DNA of 64,000 bases, from contig JAHBVR010000019.1 of NCBI GenBank assembly GCA_019637395.1, forward strand, positions 62,001 through 126,000, given 5' to 3'. The DNA comes from Vulcanimicrobiota bacterium (GTDB lineage: Bacteria; Vulcanimicrobiota; Xenobia; Xenobiales; JADMJV01). Shown one piece after another: positions 24,485 through 32,543 of the stretch. The notes under the pieces are model-generated. The model had not been told where the DNA came from. It ran no database searches and saw nothing but the letters and a program-made list of their open reading frames with translations. A program made the translations under genes and the position numbers. Positions within the stretch are counted from its first letter, which is position 1, and the number at the start of each line of letters is the position of its first letter.

Positions 24485-25272
24485 GGAGAGACCGGATCCA
24501 TGCGCTGGGCTCGCAAGAACTCTGAAACGAAGGGGTCGGCCGGTGAGTTGACCAGGTTCTCGTAGCTGCCCTTTTGCACCACCCGGCCGTCTTTGAGCAG
24601 GGCGATCTCGTCGGCCAGGAAGGCCGCTTCCCCCATGTCGTGGGTCACCAGCAGCACCGTCTTGTCCAAAGTGCGAAAGATTTTGCGCAGATCTTCCTGG
24701 AGGTGAAAACGCACCAGCGGGTCCAGCGCGCCCATCGGTTCATCGAAAATCAACAAGGGAGGGTCCAGCATCAGGGAACGCATGATGCCCACTCGTTGCC
24801 GCTGGCCGCCGCTCATCTCGGCCGGGAAGCGCTGGAGCAGGTCGGCCGGCAGTTGCACCAGTTTAGCCAACTCCAGCACGCGAGTACGGATGCGTTCGCC
24901 TTGCCAACCCAAATGGTGGGCCATCAGGGCCACGTTACCAAAGGCGGTCAGGTGCGGAAAAAGCCCGCCATCTTGAATCACATAACCGATCCCTAAACGC
25001 AAATCCCGGGAGTTCTCGGGAGTCATCACCACTCCGTTGAGCGCGACCGAGCCGGTGTCCGGCCGGATCAAACCCAGGATGATGCGCAGCAGCGTCGACT
25101 TACCGCAGCCGCTCGGACCGATGAGGGCAAAGCGCCGCTGCGCCTCGATCTTCAGCGTCAACGGCTGGAGGATGGTGCGATCGCCATAAACTTTAGAGAT
25201 GTTGACCAGTTCGATCACGTCAGGAAACGGCTTCTGTGAGAAAGGTGGTATCCCTGGACGAATGATTGGCAT
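24481..25272 (-). CDS. ABC transporter ATPase, betaine/choline type (OpuA/ProV-like)
   Basis: ATP-binding subunit of the importer encoded immediately downstream. Walker A IGPSGCGKST, Q-loop VIQDGGLFPHLTA, signature EMSGGQRQRVGI, Walker B LLIFDEPMGALDP, switch His in VTHDMGEAAFLADE. No C-terminal CBS domains, unlike ProV/OpuAA. Start uncertain: ATG 25272 (263 aa) has GGAGGG about 15 bases upstream; a GTG at 25218 begins exactly at the domain start (VIELVNISKVYG). Confidence 0.92.
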   Translation of the reverse strand: MPIIRPGIPPFSQKPFPDVIELVNISKVYGDRTILQPLTLKIEAQRRFALIGPSGCGKSTLLRIILGLIRPDTGSVALNGVVMTPENSRDLRLGIGYVIQDGGLFPHLTAFGNVALMAHHLGWQGERIRTRVLELAKLVQLPADLLQRFPAEMSGGQRQRVGIMRSLMLDPPLLIFDEPMGALDPLVRFHLQEDLRKIFRTLDKTVLLVTHDMGEAAFLADEIALLKDGRVVQKGSYENLVNSPADPFVSEFLRAQRMDPVSP

Positions 25273-25366
25273 AAGCTAACAAAATAGCCCTCCAGCCATG
25301 TTCACAAAACCGTAACAAATGAATATAGTGTGTGGGCACTTAGAGAGATATATGTAGGAGGACAAC

Positions 25367-25822
25367 GTGGCGTCTGGAATCAATTTTAATCCGGCATCCC
25401 GCCAAATTAGCGGCGGAACCTCTCCCAACCGGGCTCAGCAGCCTCAGGAGCTGTCCGTTCCCGACCCCACCGACGGCTTTCAAGCGAGCAACTTCCAGGC
25501 GAAAGCGCAACCGATGGCTGCCAGCAGCGCTGGCTCGGTGGACTTCAAAGTAACCAAAGAACAACTGACCTCCGCCGCTTTTCAGCAGACCCTGGCCACC
25601 CTGGCCTCCTCGGGCATTCAAGTCACCATCACCCTGCTCAACGCCGCCGAAGCCCAGCCCAACACCACCGGCGCCGGCGACGTCAGCCGCTCCGAATTCA
25701 CTCAACTGCAAAACCAGGTCAACCAGCAGGGCAGCCAGCTCAATAACCTGGAATCGCGCTTCGGCAATCTGGCCCAATCGGTCAAACCCAAGCCCGCTCC
25801 GCCTACCTACGGCGGCGATTAA
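25367..25822 (+). CDS. Small disordered/coiled-coil protein, unknown function
   Basis: 151-aa soluble protein. GTG start with a strong AGGAGG eight bases upstream. The first ~60 residues are polar and low complexity (MASGINFNPASRQISGG), a compact middle follows (FKVTKEQLTSAAFQQTLATL), and residues about 110-140 form a short coiled coil (FTQLQNQVNQQGSQLNNLE). The tail is Lys/Pro/Gly. Own terminator directly after, so monocistronic. The Asn/Pro-rich, signal-less N-terminus resembles those of several other proteins in this window. Not recognised. Confidence 0.7.
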   Translation: MASGINFNPASRQISGGTSPNRAQQPQELSVPDPTDGFQASNFQAKAQPMAASSAGSVDFKVTKEQLTSAAFQQTLATLASSGIQVTITLLNAAEAQPNTTGAGDVSRSEFTQLQNQVNQQGSQLNNLESRFGNLAQSVKPKPAPPTYGGD

Positions 25823-25839
25823 ATGCCACCGCCAGAATG

Positions 25840-25865
25840 AGCCTCGATCCGTCGGGGCTTTTTTC
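25840..25865 (+). terminator. Rho-independent terminator
   Basis: Stem AGCCTCGA / TCGGGGCT (one G-T pair) closed by the tetraloop TCCG, followed by a run of T. Ends the transcript of the 151-aa protein at 25367-25822. Confidence 0.85.
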
Positions 25866-25888
25866 ATTTGGAGGGCAAGGAAGCACTT

Positions 25889-26341
25889 ATGCCGAGTTCA
25901 TTCCAGGATCAGATCGGCGCCCAGAACCACTGTCACGGCTGTGGGGTGGGCAATCCACAGGGGCTGCAAATCAAGAGTCGCTGGCGGGGAGAAGAGGCCG
26001 TCTGCCATTTCCAGCCCCAACCCCACCATTGCGCCGCCTCCACCGCGGTGGTCAACGGCGGCATTCTGGCCTCGGTAGTCGACTGCCACTGCAATTGCAC
26101 GGCCATGGCCAATGCCTATCGCGAGCAGGGCCGGGAAATCGGCAGTCAACCGGAGATCTGGTGCGTGACCGCCTCGCTGACGCTGAACTACCGAAAACCC
26201 ACGCCCATGGATGAGAACCTCGAAGTGGTGGCCCGGGTAGTGCGCCGGGAAGGCCGCAAAACCTGGCTGACCTGCACCGTGTCGGCCTCCACGGGCGTCT
26301 GCGTGGAGGCCGAGATGCTGGCGATCGAAGTTAGAGGTTAG
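25889..26341 (+). CDS. PaaI-family hotdog thioesterase
   Basis: 150-aa hotdog-fold acyl-CoA thioesterase. Family signs: the N-terminal CHGCGVGNPQGLQIK motif, the catalytic-region VVNGGILASVVDCHCNCTA and the strand LTLNYRKPTPMDENLEVVARVV. It hydrolyses thioesters in the cytosol; substrate unknown. ATG 25889 with AAGGAAG upstream chosen over an in-frame TTG at 25868. Overlaps the convergent SGNH hydrolase gene by 11 bases. Cys-rich (CHGCG, CHCNC). Confidence 0.87.
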   Translation: MPSSFQDQIGAQNHCHGCGVGNPQGLQIKSRWRGEEAVCHFQPQPHHCAASTAVVNGGILASVVDCHCNCTAMANAYREQGREIGSQPEIWCVTASLTLNYRKPTPMDENLEVVARVVRREGRKTWLTCTVSASTGVCVEAEMLAIEVRG

Positions 26342-27191
26342 AGGCGATTCCCTGAGCCCACTGCTGAGCCAGTTGCTTACCGCGGGTCCCCCCATAATGC
26401 AGTCCATCACCGCCCGCGTATTCGGGAGTATAGGGCAGCGAAGAGAGATATTCCCCGTAGGGAGCCACCGCCGCCGCCATCTGCTGGTCAAAGCGCTGTA
26501 CCGCCTCCATATTCAGTCTGGCCGGCGCCGGCTTGGGCGGTCCCACCCATTTGATAGGAATGTTGTGGCGTTTGGCCACTTCTCCCAGACTCTGCACCTG
26601 GCTCTGAATGCCGGCCGGACTGGCGCCGCGAAAATTTGCTCCCAGGTTGACCACAATCACGTCCGGTTTATCCTGCTGGATCAGTTCTTCCAGCTTGGGG
26701 GTGGCGTGACTGGCGGTCTTCCGGGTCTTTCCATCCATGCCGTGATCGGCGTAGCCCACGGTGGTTCCGCGCCCGTTGATAAAGTTACTGGCCGAGGCAC
26801 CGCTGCTGCCGATGGTGTGCACCCGGGCTCCGCGCGCACGTAATTGCTTATCGAGTTCGTCGCCGTAGTGGCCGGCCGTATGGGAATCACCGATGACCAG
26901 CACGCGGTTGCCGGGCCCGATCCGGCCGGGCCGTGGTGACCCGGCTGGCGAAGCCGCCGCCACGGGAGTGGGCGCTAGCGAGGGTCCAGCGGCGGGGCTG
27001 TTGAGCATGCTGGAAAGCAAGTCGAGCAGCGGTTCCAGCCACTCCAGCTGGCGCATCATTTGCACACGCTCGCCAAAGGCTGAAACCGGACTTTGTTCAA
27101 CCGGTCCACCGGGGGTGGGGCTGAGGCCGGGATAGGGGTTGAAGGCCGGCAATGGGTTCAAACCCACTGGTCCGAGCATAGGAATCGCCAT
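26331..27191 (-). CDS. SGNH/GDSL-type hydrolase with disordered N-terminus
   Basis: 286 aa. A ~95-residue Pro/Ala-rich leader (MAIPMLGPVGLNPLPAFNP) without a Sec signal, then an SGNH hydrolase domain: block I VLVIGDSHTAG (catalytic Ser in GDSH), block III NLGAN, block V DGLHYGGTRG with the catalytic Asp and His. These act as esterases or acyl/acetyl hydrolases on lipids or carbohydrates. ATG 27191 with AGGAGG upstream. The leader resembles other leaders in this window and may be an unconventional localisation signal (inference). Confidence 0.82.
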   Translation of the reverse strand: MAIPMLGPVGLNPLPAFNPYPGLSPTPGGPVEQSPVSAFGERVQMMRQLEWLEPLLDLLSSMLNSPAAGPSLAPTPVAAASPAGSPRPGRIGPGNRVLVIGDSHTAGHYGDELDKQLRARGARVHTIGSSGASASNFINGRGTTVGYADHGMDGKTRKTASHATPKLEELIQQDKPDVIVVNLGANFRGASPAGIQSQVQSLGEVAKRHNIPIKWVGPPKPAPARLNMEAVQRFDQQMAAAVAPYGEYLSSLPYTPEYAGGDGLHYGGTRGKQLAQQWAQGIASNL

Positions 27192-27322
27192 GGGATAATA
27201 CCTCCTGGGATAATCTTGTCCCCAGGCTAAGCAACGCTCCTTATTCGGCTCTTATTCGGCTCGGCGGAATATTGCTTATTTGTCTCCATATTGTTTCCAC
27301 ACTTGATCGCTAAGATGAACCC

Positions 27323-27937
27323 ATGAGCGAGAGACTGCTGCTGCCCCGCGAGTGGGCTCAAAAATCGATAGCCCCCGTATGGAAGTGGGTCGCTATCGCC
27401 GGGTGGGCCATCGCCCTGCTGCTGGCCCAATGTCTGATCATAGTGCTGGCCCGGCCAGGGCGTCCGCCCGCTCCCCCGCCGCTGGCCAAGTCACCAGCAC
27501 CACCTCCGAAGAACCACAACGACCTGGAAGTAGCTCGCTGCCTGGCGCGCCTTCGTTGTCTGGTGGCGGTGGGGCGCTCGCAAGAAGCTCTGGCCGAAAC
27601 CATTCGCTGCCTCTCCTTGTGTCAGCGCCTGGAAATCGACCCGCCCATCGACCTGCCGGTGCTCTTCGCTCAAACCGTCACCTCGCTGTCGAATCATTCC
27701 GGAGAGGCGCCCTCCCGTCATCCAGGCGCTCGCCCGGCTCGATCGCCTCGAGCGGCTCCCCCTCCTGAACTGGGCCGCCTGCCCGGCCCTGGCTATCCTC
27801 AGGCTCCGCCGCGGCCGCGCCTGGCCCAACGACCTCCGGTCAGCGGTCCCTACCCGATGATGCCGCCGCCCGCTCCTCCCCAGCCCACCGGCGGGCCCTA
27901 TGAATTCCAGCCCGACCCGCCCGCCCCAGGGTATTGA
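27323..27937 (+). CDS. Single-pass membrane protein with Pro-rich tail
   Basis: 204 aa: short cytosolic N-terminus, one membrane helix (VAIAGWAIALLLAQCLIIVLA, about 23-43), a Pro/Lys linker, a small helical segment (about 65-120, CLARLRCLVAVGRSQEALAE, reminiscent of one TPR-like hairpin), and a Pro-rich C-terminal ~80 residues. Function unknown. The 130 bases upstream contain a direct repeat (TTATTCGGCTC twice, 27241-27262) between it and the divergent hydrolase gene, a possible regulator site. Confidence 0.65.
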   Translation: MSERLLLPREWAQKSIAPVWKWVAIAGWAIALLLAQCLIIVLARPGRPPAPPPLAKSPAPPPKNHNDLEVARCLARLRCLVAVGRSQEALAETIRCLSLCQRLEIDPPIDLPVLFAQTVTSLSNHSGEAPSRHPGARPARSPRAAPPPELGRLPGPGYPQAPPRPRLAQRPPVSGPYPMMPPPAPPQPTGGPYEFQPDPPAPGY

Positions 27938-27961
27938 AAGTGCTTTGCCTAAGCCGGGATC

Positions 27962-28822
27962 ATGAAAAGAGTTCTGCTCTGCTGGCTCCTGGCCGGCACC
28001 CTGGCGAGCGCTCAGGAAGCGGTCGTAATCGACGGGCCGATTCGCTCCGAAGCCACCGGTAACGGCGCTTACGACCTGGAAATCAGCACTCGCGTTACTC
28101 GCCCCTTGGCCGGCCCGGCCAGTGTGCCCATCCCCGTTTCCTATCTACGTATGGTCGCTCCGTTGCGGGTTCCGCAGATCAGCGAAGACAACATTTTGGA
28201 AAGCGGCTACGAAGTCGATCTCAACGGCAACCGCGTGCTGGATGAAGTCAGCATCGGCCGGCGCGACGGAGAATTGCGCCTGGACATGATGCCGGTGGAA
28301 CCCCTGGGGGCCGAGCCGTGGGGTGAGCAACAGCCCTATCGCGAAGACGGCAGTCCCAAGCGCTACTTTCTCGATCCAGATTGCCCGGAATTTATGGTCC
28401 TGTTCTATCAACCCCCGCTCTTCGGACTGGAACTGCAGCATCGCGGCCACCGGCCGGAAATCGTGGAAATGCCCAGTCCCTGCCTGCAAGTGCTCGTCTA
28501 TGAGCCCTGCCTGGGTCCCGGCGGCCCCGACGATTTGCCCGGCGAGCCCAACTTCCAGTTGACTTTTCCCGGCAATCCTCCCCAACTGAATCTGATGTTC
28601 GCCTGGCAACCGCCACAATGGCTGAGGGTGCAGTGGTTCTGTTTGCCGCTGTCGCCCCAGCCAGGCCAGCAATCCAGCCGCTTCCACCTGGACTGCAACA
28701 ACGACAGCAACCCGGTCGCGATCTTTGCCCAGGTCAACTACGCTCCCGCCGCCGGAGTGCGCCACCAAGGCAAACCGGTCATCCAAACCATCTATTCCGG
28801 GTGGAAAACTCCCACCAACTGA
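27962..28822 (+). CDS. Exported protein of unknown function
   Basis: 286 aa with a Sec signal peptide (MKRVLLCWLLAGTLASA). The mature protein is beta-rich and Pro-rich; two Cys occur near residues 180-190 and one each near 220 and 240. No recognised motif. It starts 24 bases after the previous stop and is followed 13 bases later by the WD40 gene, so the three are probably one operon. Confidence 0.72.
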   Translation: MKRVLLCWLLAGTLASAQEAVVIDGPIRSEATGNGAYDLEISTRVTRPLAGPASVPIPVSYLRMVAPLRVPQISEDNILESGYEVDLNGNRVLDEVSIGRRDGELRLDMMPVEPLGAEPWGEQQPYREDGSPKRYFLDPDCPEFMVLFYQPPLFGLELQHRGHRPEIVEMPSPCLQVLVYEPCLGPGGPDDLPGEPNFQLTFPGNPPQLNLMFAWQPPQWLRVQWFCLPLSPQPGQQSSRFHLDCNNDSNPVAIFAQVNYAPAAGVRHQGKPVIQTIYSGWKTPTN

Positions 28823-28835
28823 AGAAGGTCAGCAG

Positions 28836-29912
28836 ATGTTACGCCGCACTTTTGCTTTTCTCTGCCTGGCCAGTCTGGGCGCCCTCTGCGACCGAGCCCT
28901 CCAGGTCACGTTCTTTCCCCAAAGCGAACCGCAATTGCTGGGGCGCGTCGGCGAAAAGTTCGTGACGGCTGCCACCAGTCCCGACGGCAAGTGGGTGGCC
29001 GGCCTGTGCAGCAGTGGGCCTGAGCAGTGGACCGTTACCGTCCGGGAGACGGCCTCGGGACGTCCGCTCATGGCCGGCCCGGTTGCCCATCCGCCCGGCA
29101 CCACCAACCCCCTCGCCTGGAGCCCGGACGGTCGGACGCTGGCGGTCGGCGGCAGCGGTGAGGTCAACCTCTGGGAAGTCGCCAAAGGCCAGCGCCGGAC
29201 GTTGACGGCCGAATGGCTGGTGCGCGAGGTGCGCTTCAGCCAGGACTGGCTGCTGGCCCGCTGCGACAACGCTGTCTTCGTGTGGAACTGGAAAACGGGC
29301 CGATTGGTCAAGCGTCTGGGCCAGGATCACTTGCTGGCGGCGGCCGTCGATCAGACGGCTGGTGTGCTGGCCACCGCCTCTTTCCAGGATTCCATTCGCG
29401 TCTACGCCTTGCCCCAGGGTAAATTGGTGCGAACCCTGGCGGCCGGCCCGGCCGCGGTCGGGCTCGAATTTACCGAGAAGGGAGAGCGTCTGGCCAGCGC
29501 CTTTCGCTACGGCCGAGAGCGCGGCCGCGACCTCGGCGTCTATTTCGACTGGAGAGCCGGACGTCAGGTGCATAAGATGCCCGAACCCGACCTGGTCGGC
29601 TTCAGCGTGGCCGCCGACGGCAGTCGCTTCCTGACTCGTGGCCCGGCCGGCGGCCACATCTGGAACCCGGCCAAAGGCAAGCTGGTGCACGAATTCTCGA
29701 GCCCCAGTTTGCTGACCGATTCGCTCAGCGCCGATGGCAAATGGGTAGCCAGTCTGCCTTCCGACCAGGCCGATCTGCTGGTCTGGTCCAGCGACGGCCA
29801 GGGCCAGCCGCACCGGCTGAAACACCCGAACCGGCCTTTCCGCTTCCAATTTTTTGCCCCCGGGCTGCTGCAAGTGGTGGACGGAGCCTGCTCGGTTTGG
29901 AAGGTCGATTAG
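28836..29912 (+). CDS. Exported WD40-type beta-propeller protein
   Basis: 358 aa with a probable signal peptide (MLRRTFAFLCLASLGALC) and a seven-bladed WD40-like propeller: TSPDGKWVAGLCSSG, AWSPDGRTLAVGGSGEVNLW, NAVFVWNWKTGRLVKRL, DSIRVYALPQGKLVRTL, GGHIWNPAKGKLVHEF, LSADGKWVASLPSDQADLLVW. Likely a protein-interaction scaffold. ATG 28836 with GAAGG upstream; the open frame further upstream belongs to the previous gene. Its TAG is immediately followed by the rarA TTG start. Confidence 0.8.
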   Translation: MLRRTFAFLCLASLGALCDRALQVTFFPQSEPQLLGRVGEKFVTAATSPDGKWVAGLCSSGPEQWTVTVRETASGRPLMAGPVAHPPGTTNPLAWSPDGRTLAVGGSGEVNLWEVAKGQRRTLTAEWLVREVRFSQDWLLARCDNAVFVWNWKTGRLVKRLGQDHLLAAAVDQTAGVLATASFQDSIRVYALPQGKLVRTLAAGPAAVGLEFTEKGERLASAFRYGRERGRDLGVYFDWRAGRQVHKMPEPDLVGFSVAADGSRFLTRGPAGGHIWNPAKGKLVHEFSSPSLLTDSLSADGKWVASLPSDQADLLVWSSDGQGQPHRLKHPNRPFRFQFFAPGLLQVVDGACSVWKVD

Positions 29913-31202
29913 TTGGAACAACTGGATTTCTTCGCCCCCGAAGAGGGCGAATCGAAGCGGGAAAAGGCTCCTCTGGCCAGCCGCATGCGGCCCACCGCCC
30001 TGGATCAGTATCAGGGGCAGGAACACCTTTTAGGCCCCGGTAAACCCCTGCGCCGGCTGATCGAGTCGGGTCGGCTGAGCACCAGTCTGGTATTCTGGGG
30101 CCCTCCCGGCTGCGGCAAGACCAGTCTGGCCCACCTGGTGGCCCAGCAGTTGAACATGGCCTGGGAAACCCTTTCCGCGGTTGACTCGGGAGTAAAAGAA
30201 CTGCGGGCGGTGGCCGACCGGGCTCGCCAGCGCCAGCAGCCGACCCTACTCTTCATCGACGAGATCCATCGTTACAGCAAGACCCAGCAAGATGCACTGC
30301 TGCCTCACGTAGAGTCGGGCCTGCTTCAGTTAATCGGAGCCACCACCGAAGCTCCCTACGGCAGCCTCAGCCCGGCTCTGCTCAGTCGCTGTCAGGCCTA
30401 CCGCCTCCAGGCCCTGGGACCTCACCAGGTGCTCCGTCTGCTGCAACGCGCCTGCGGTGACGAGCGGGGATTGGGTAAACTGCAGCCCCAACTGGAGGAG
30501 GGAGTTTTGGAGCGGCTGGCTCAACTGGCTCAGGGGGACGCCCGGACCGCCCTGGGTCTGCTGGAACAAGCGATTCTCTCCGCGCCCATAGGAGCCGACG
30601 GCCATCCCCGCCTGAGCCCCGCCTGGGTGGACGAACAGCTCCCCGAGCAGCCGGTAAAGTACACCGAAAGCGATCACCACGCCTGTACCTCGGCTCTGAT
30701 CAAATCCATCCGCGGTTCGGACACCCAGGCCGCCCTCTACTGGCTGGGCCGCATGGTGGCCGGCGGTGAACCGGTCGACTATCTGACGCGGCGCATCCGT
30801 ATATCCGCCAGCGAGGATATCGGCCTAGCCGATCCCCAGGCCATCATCCACACTCAGGCCTGTTGCGCCTCGGCCGAAGCGGTGGGCTACCCGGAAGCGC
30901 GCTACCCGCTGGCCCAGGCGGTCATCTACTTGAGCCTGGCTCCCAAGTCCGACAGCGTCGGGGCTATCTTCCGCGCCGAAGAACGCGCTCGTCAAACAGT
31001 TCACCTACCGGTGCCCGCCTGGCTGGCGCCGGGGGGCAAGTACCTCAACCCGCATCAAGAACCCTTCCACTTTCGCTCGGTGCGCCATCTGCCCAAAGAG
31101 TTGGAAAAAGAGGCCTTTTACGCACCAGGCCAGCTTGGTTACGAAATCAAGCTGGCCCGGCGACTCGAGGAATTATGGACGGTTACTGGCCCGGAACCTT
31201 GA
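29913..31202 (+). CDS. rarA: Replication-associated recombination protein A
   Basis: 429-aa AAA+ ATPase of the RarA/MgsA/WRNIP1 family, clamp-loader-like, acting at stalled replication forks. N-terminal QLDFFAP, a divergent SSB-binding-like start, then PTALDQYQGQEHLLGPG, Walker A FWGPPGCGKTSLAHL, Walker B LLFIDEIHRYSKTQQDALLP, sensor IGATTEAPYGSLSPALLSRC, and the C-terminal tetramerisation domain (YTESDHHACTSALIKSIRGS, SASEDIGLADPQA). TTG start adjacent to the WD40 stop. The 3' end overlaps the convergent exported-protein gene by 20 bases. Confidence 0.95.
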   Translation: MEQLDFFAPEEGESKREKAPLASRMRPTALDQYQGQEHLLGPGKPLRRLIESGRLSTSLVFWGPPGCGKTSLAHLVAQQLNMAWETLSAVDSGVKELRAVADRARQRQQPTLLFIDEIHRYSKTQQDALLPHVESGLLQLIGATTEAPYGSLSPALLSRCQAYRLQALGPHQVLRLLQRACGDERGLGKLQPQLEEGVLERLAQLAQGDARTALGLLEQAILSAPIGADGHPRLSPAWVDEQLPEQPVKYTESDHHACTSALIKSIRGSDTQAALYWLGRMVAGGEPVDYLTRRIRISASEDIGLADPQAIIHTQACCASAEAVGYPEARYPLAQAVIYLSLAPKSDSVGAIFRAEERARQTVHLPVPAWLAPGGKYLNPHQEPFHFRSVRHLPKELEKEAFYAPGQLGYEIKLARRLEELWTVTGPEP

Positions 31203-31941
31203 ACTGCTGCATCATCTTCTGCTGTTGCTGCTGCTGGAATTCAGTGGCCGTGACCTTCTTGTAGTCGCTCGGAGGCGCGAACAGGTCGTCGGCTAAAGCG
31301 GCCGTCGAATAGTCGACAAACTCCATCGTCGAGGTCTGCGAGTTGCCCTGGTAAGTGATCATCTTGACCGGCATGCCGTTATAAGCGGCGCGCATGCCTC
31401 TGACGTCACCCTGCTCGACGAACTTGATCTTGCAGGTCGGCTGGCTGTAGGCGGCCGATTCCGGGCAGTTGAGCACGGGCACGGGAGCGGTCCACACTTC
31501 CACCTTGGAAGTGGTATCGGTGTTGCCGGCGCAGCCGCTGGTCTTGGTCTGGGTGGTGACCATCCAGTGGTGAGCTTTCAGTTGGGCCACCATCTCGGTG
31601 CCCAGGTCCTTGACGGTGTAGATATTCGTAATGGTGCCGGTTCCTTGACCGCCTTCGGCTTTGCCGCCTCCCTCACCGAAGGGAGTGGCATAGTAGATCT
31701 TAAGGTCGGTGTCCAGGGTGACCATTTGATGCTGGTCGCACATCGTCAGGGTGACGGTCTTGGTCTTCATCTGACCCATATCGGTGACCATTTCCGTGCG
31801 CTGACGCTTGCCTTTGACCCAAGTGGTGGTGGTCACGACCGCCGGCGCATTGCCCATCTTGGTGGTGTAGCGGACGTCGGCACCGGCGCCGAAAGCGATG
31901 GTGCCAAGGAACAGGCTGGTGAGAAAGAAACGAGTTTTCAT
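31183..31941 (-). CDS. Exported DUF4412-like protein
   Basis: 252-aa protein with a signal peptide (MKTRFFLTSLFLGTIAFGAGA). The mature part starts with beta strands of the type VRYTTKMGNAPAVVTTTTWVKGKRQRTEM, similar to exported proteins that track oxidised or modified lipoprotein-like beta barrels (DUF4412/LolA-like), which is a weak impression. Two Cys pairs (CDQHQ, CAGN; LNCPE, PTCK) could form disulfides. The C-terminus contains a run of six Gln. Function unknown. Confidence 0.7.
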   Translation of the reverse strand: MKTRFFLTSLFLGTIAFGAGADVRYTTKMGNAPAVVTTTTWVKGKRQRTEMVTDMGQMKTKTVTLTMCDQHQMVTLDTDLKIYYATPFGEGGGKAEGGQGTGTITNIYTVKDLGTEMVAQLKAHHWMVTTQTKTSGCAGNTDTTSKVEVWTAPVPVLNCPESAAYSQPTCKIKFVEQGDVRGMRAAYNGMPVKMITYQGNSQTSTMEFVDYSTAALADDLFAPPSDYKKVTATEFQQQQQQKMMQQFKVPGQ

Positions 31942-31974
31942 GGCGCCCCCTTCGTAAAGCAGGCCCAGATCCTC

Positions 31975-32478
31975 CTAAGGCCGGACCGCCCAGATCAGGC
32001 CTCGCCGTGTCCGGTCTTCAGCGGCCACGGGCATTCGTTCGACTTCCACCTCGAGGACAAAACCAGCCGCTTGCAGGCCAATCTTAACCTGATCCATAGG
32101 GAGGATTCGATACTCCGGCCAGCCCTCCAGGAGTTGACTGTGAAAGGTCAGCAGCAGGCGCCCGCCGGGAAACAGAGCTTGGAACATCTCACCGAGAGCC
32201 CGCTCCAGTTGCCGGTCCGACAGGTGCACGATGGCGTAAAAGGCGGTCATGGCCGCGAACTCTTCACGCTCGCCCAGGCGCAGCAGGTTGCCCACCTCGA
32301 AGTCCACCTCGGGAAAGTTTTCCCGGGCCAGTTCCACCATGCGTTCCGACAGGTCCAGTCCGCGTACTTCCAGACCTTTCTGCTGCAAATAGCCGGCCAC
32401 GTGGCCGGGTCCGCAGGCCAGATCCAACACCGGACCTGCTACCCCCTGGGCAAATAAATCCAGTAACTTCCGATCCAA
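31975..32478 (-). CDS. SAM-dependent methyltransferase (non-standard start likely)
   Basis: Class I methyltransferase with motif I VLDLACGPGHVAGYL, acidic residue in VRGLDLSERM, and LFPGGRLLLTFHS. The first standard start is the TTG at 32478, giving 167 aa and only 16 residues before motif I. Coding-quality sequence continues upstream in frame (SDYDQKAEEYAEEYADIL), as expected for this family, to a CTG at 32547 that overlaps the preceding TGA (CTGA). No ATG/GTG/TTG lies in that extension before a stop, so a CTG start (190 aa) is likely. Coupled to the STN-domain gene. Confidence 0.8.
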   Translation of the reverse strand: MDRKLLDLFAQGVAGPVLDLACGPGHVAGYLQQKGLEVRGLDLSERMVELARENFPEVDFEVGNLLRLGEREEFAAMTAFYAIVHLSDRQLERALGEMFQALFPGGRLLLTFHSQLLEGWPEYRILPMDQVKIGLQAAGFVLEVEVERMPVAAEDRTRRGLIWAVRP

Positions 32479-32543
32479 CGGAGTACGCTCGAGGATATCG
32501 GCGTACTCCTCAGCATACTCTTCGGCCTTCTGGTCGTAGTCGC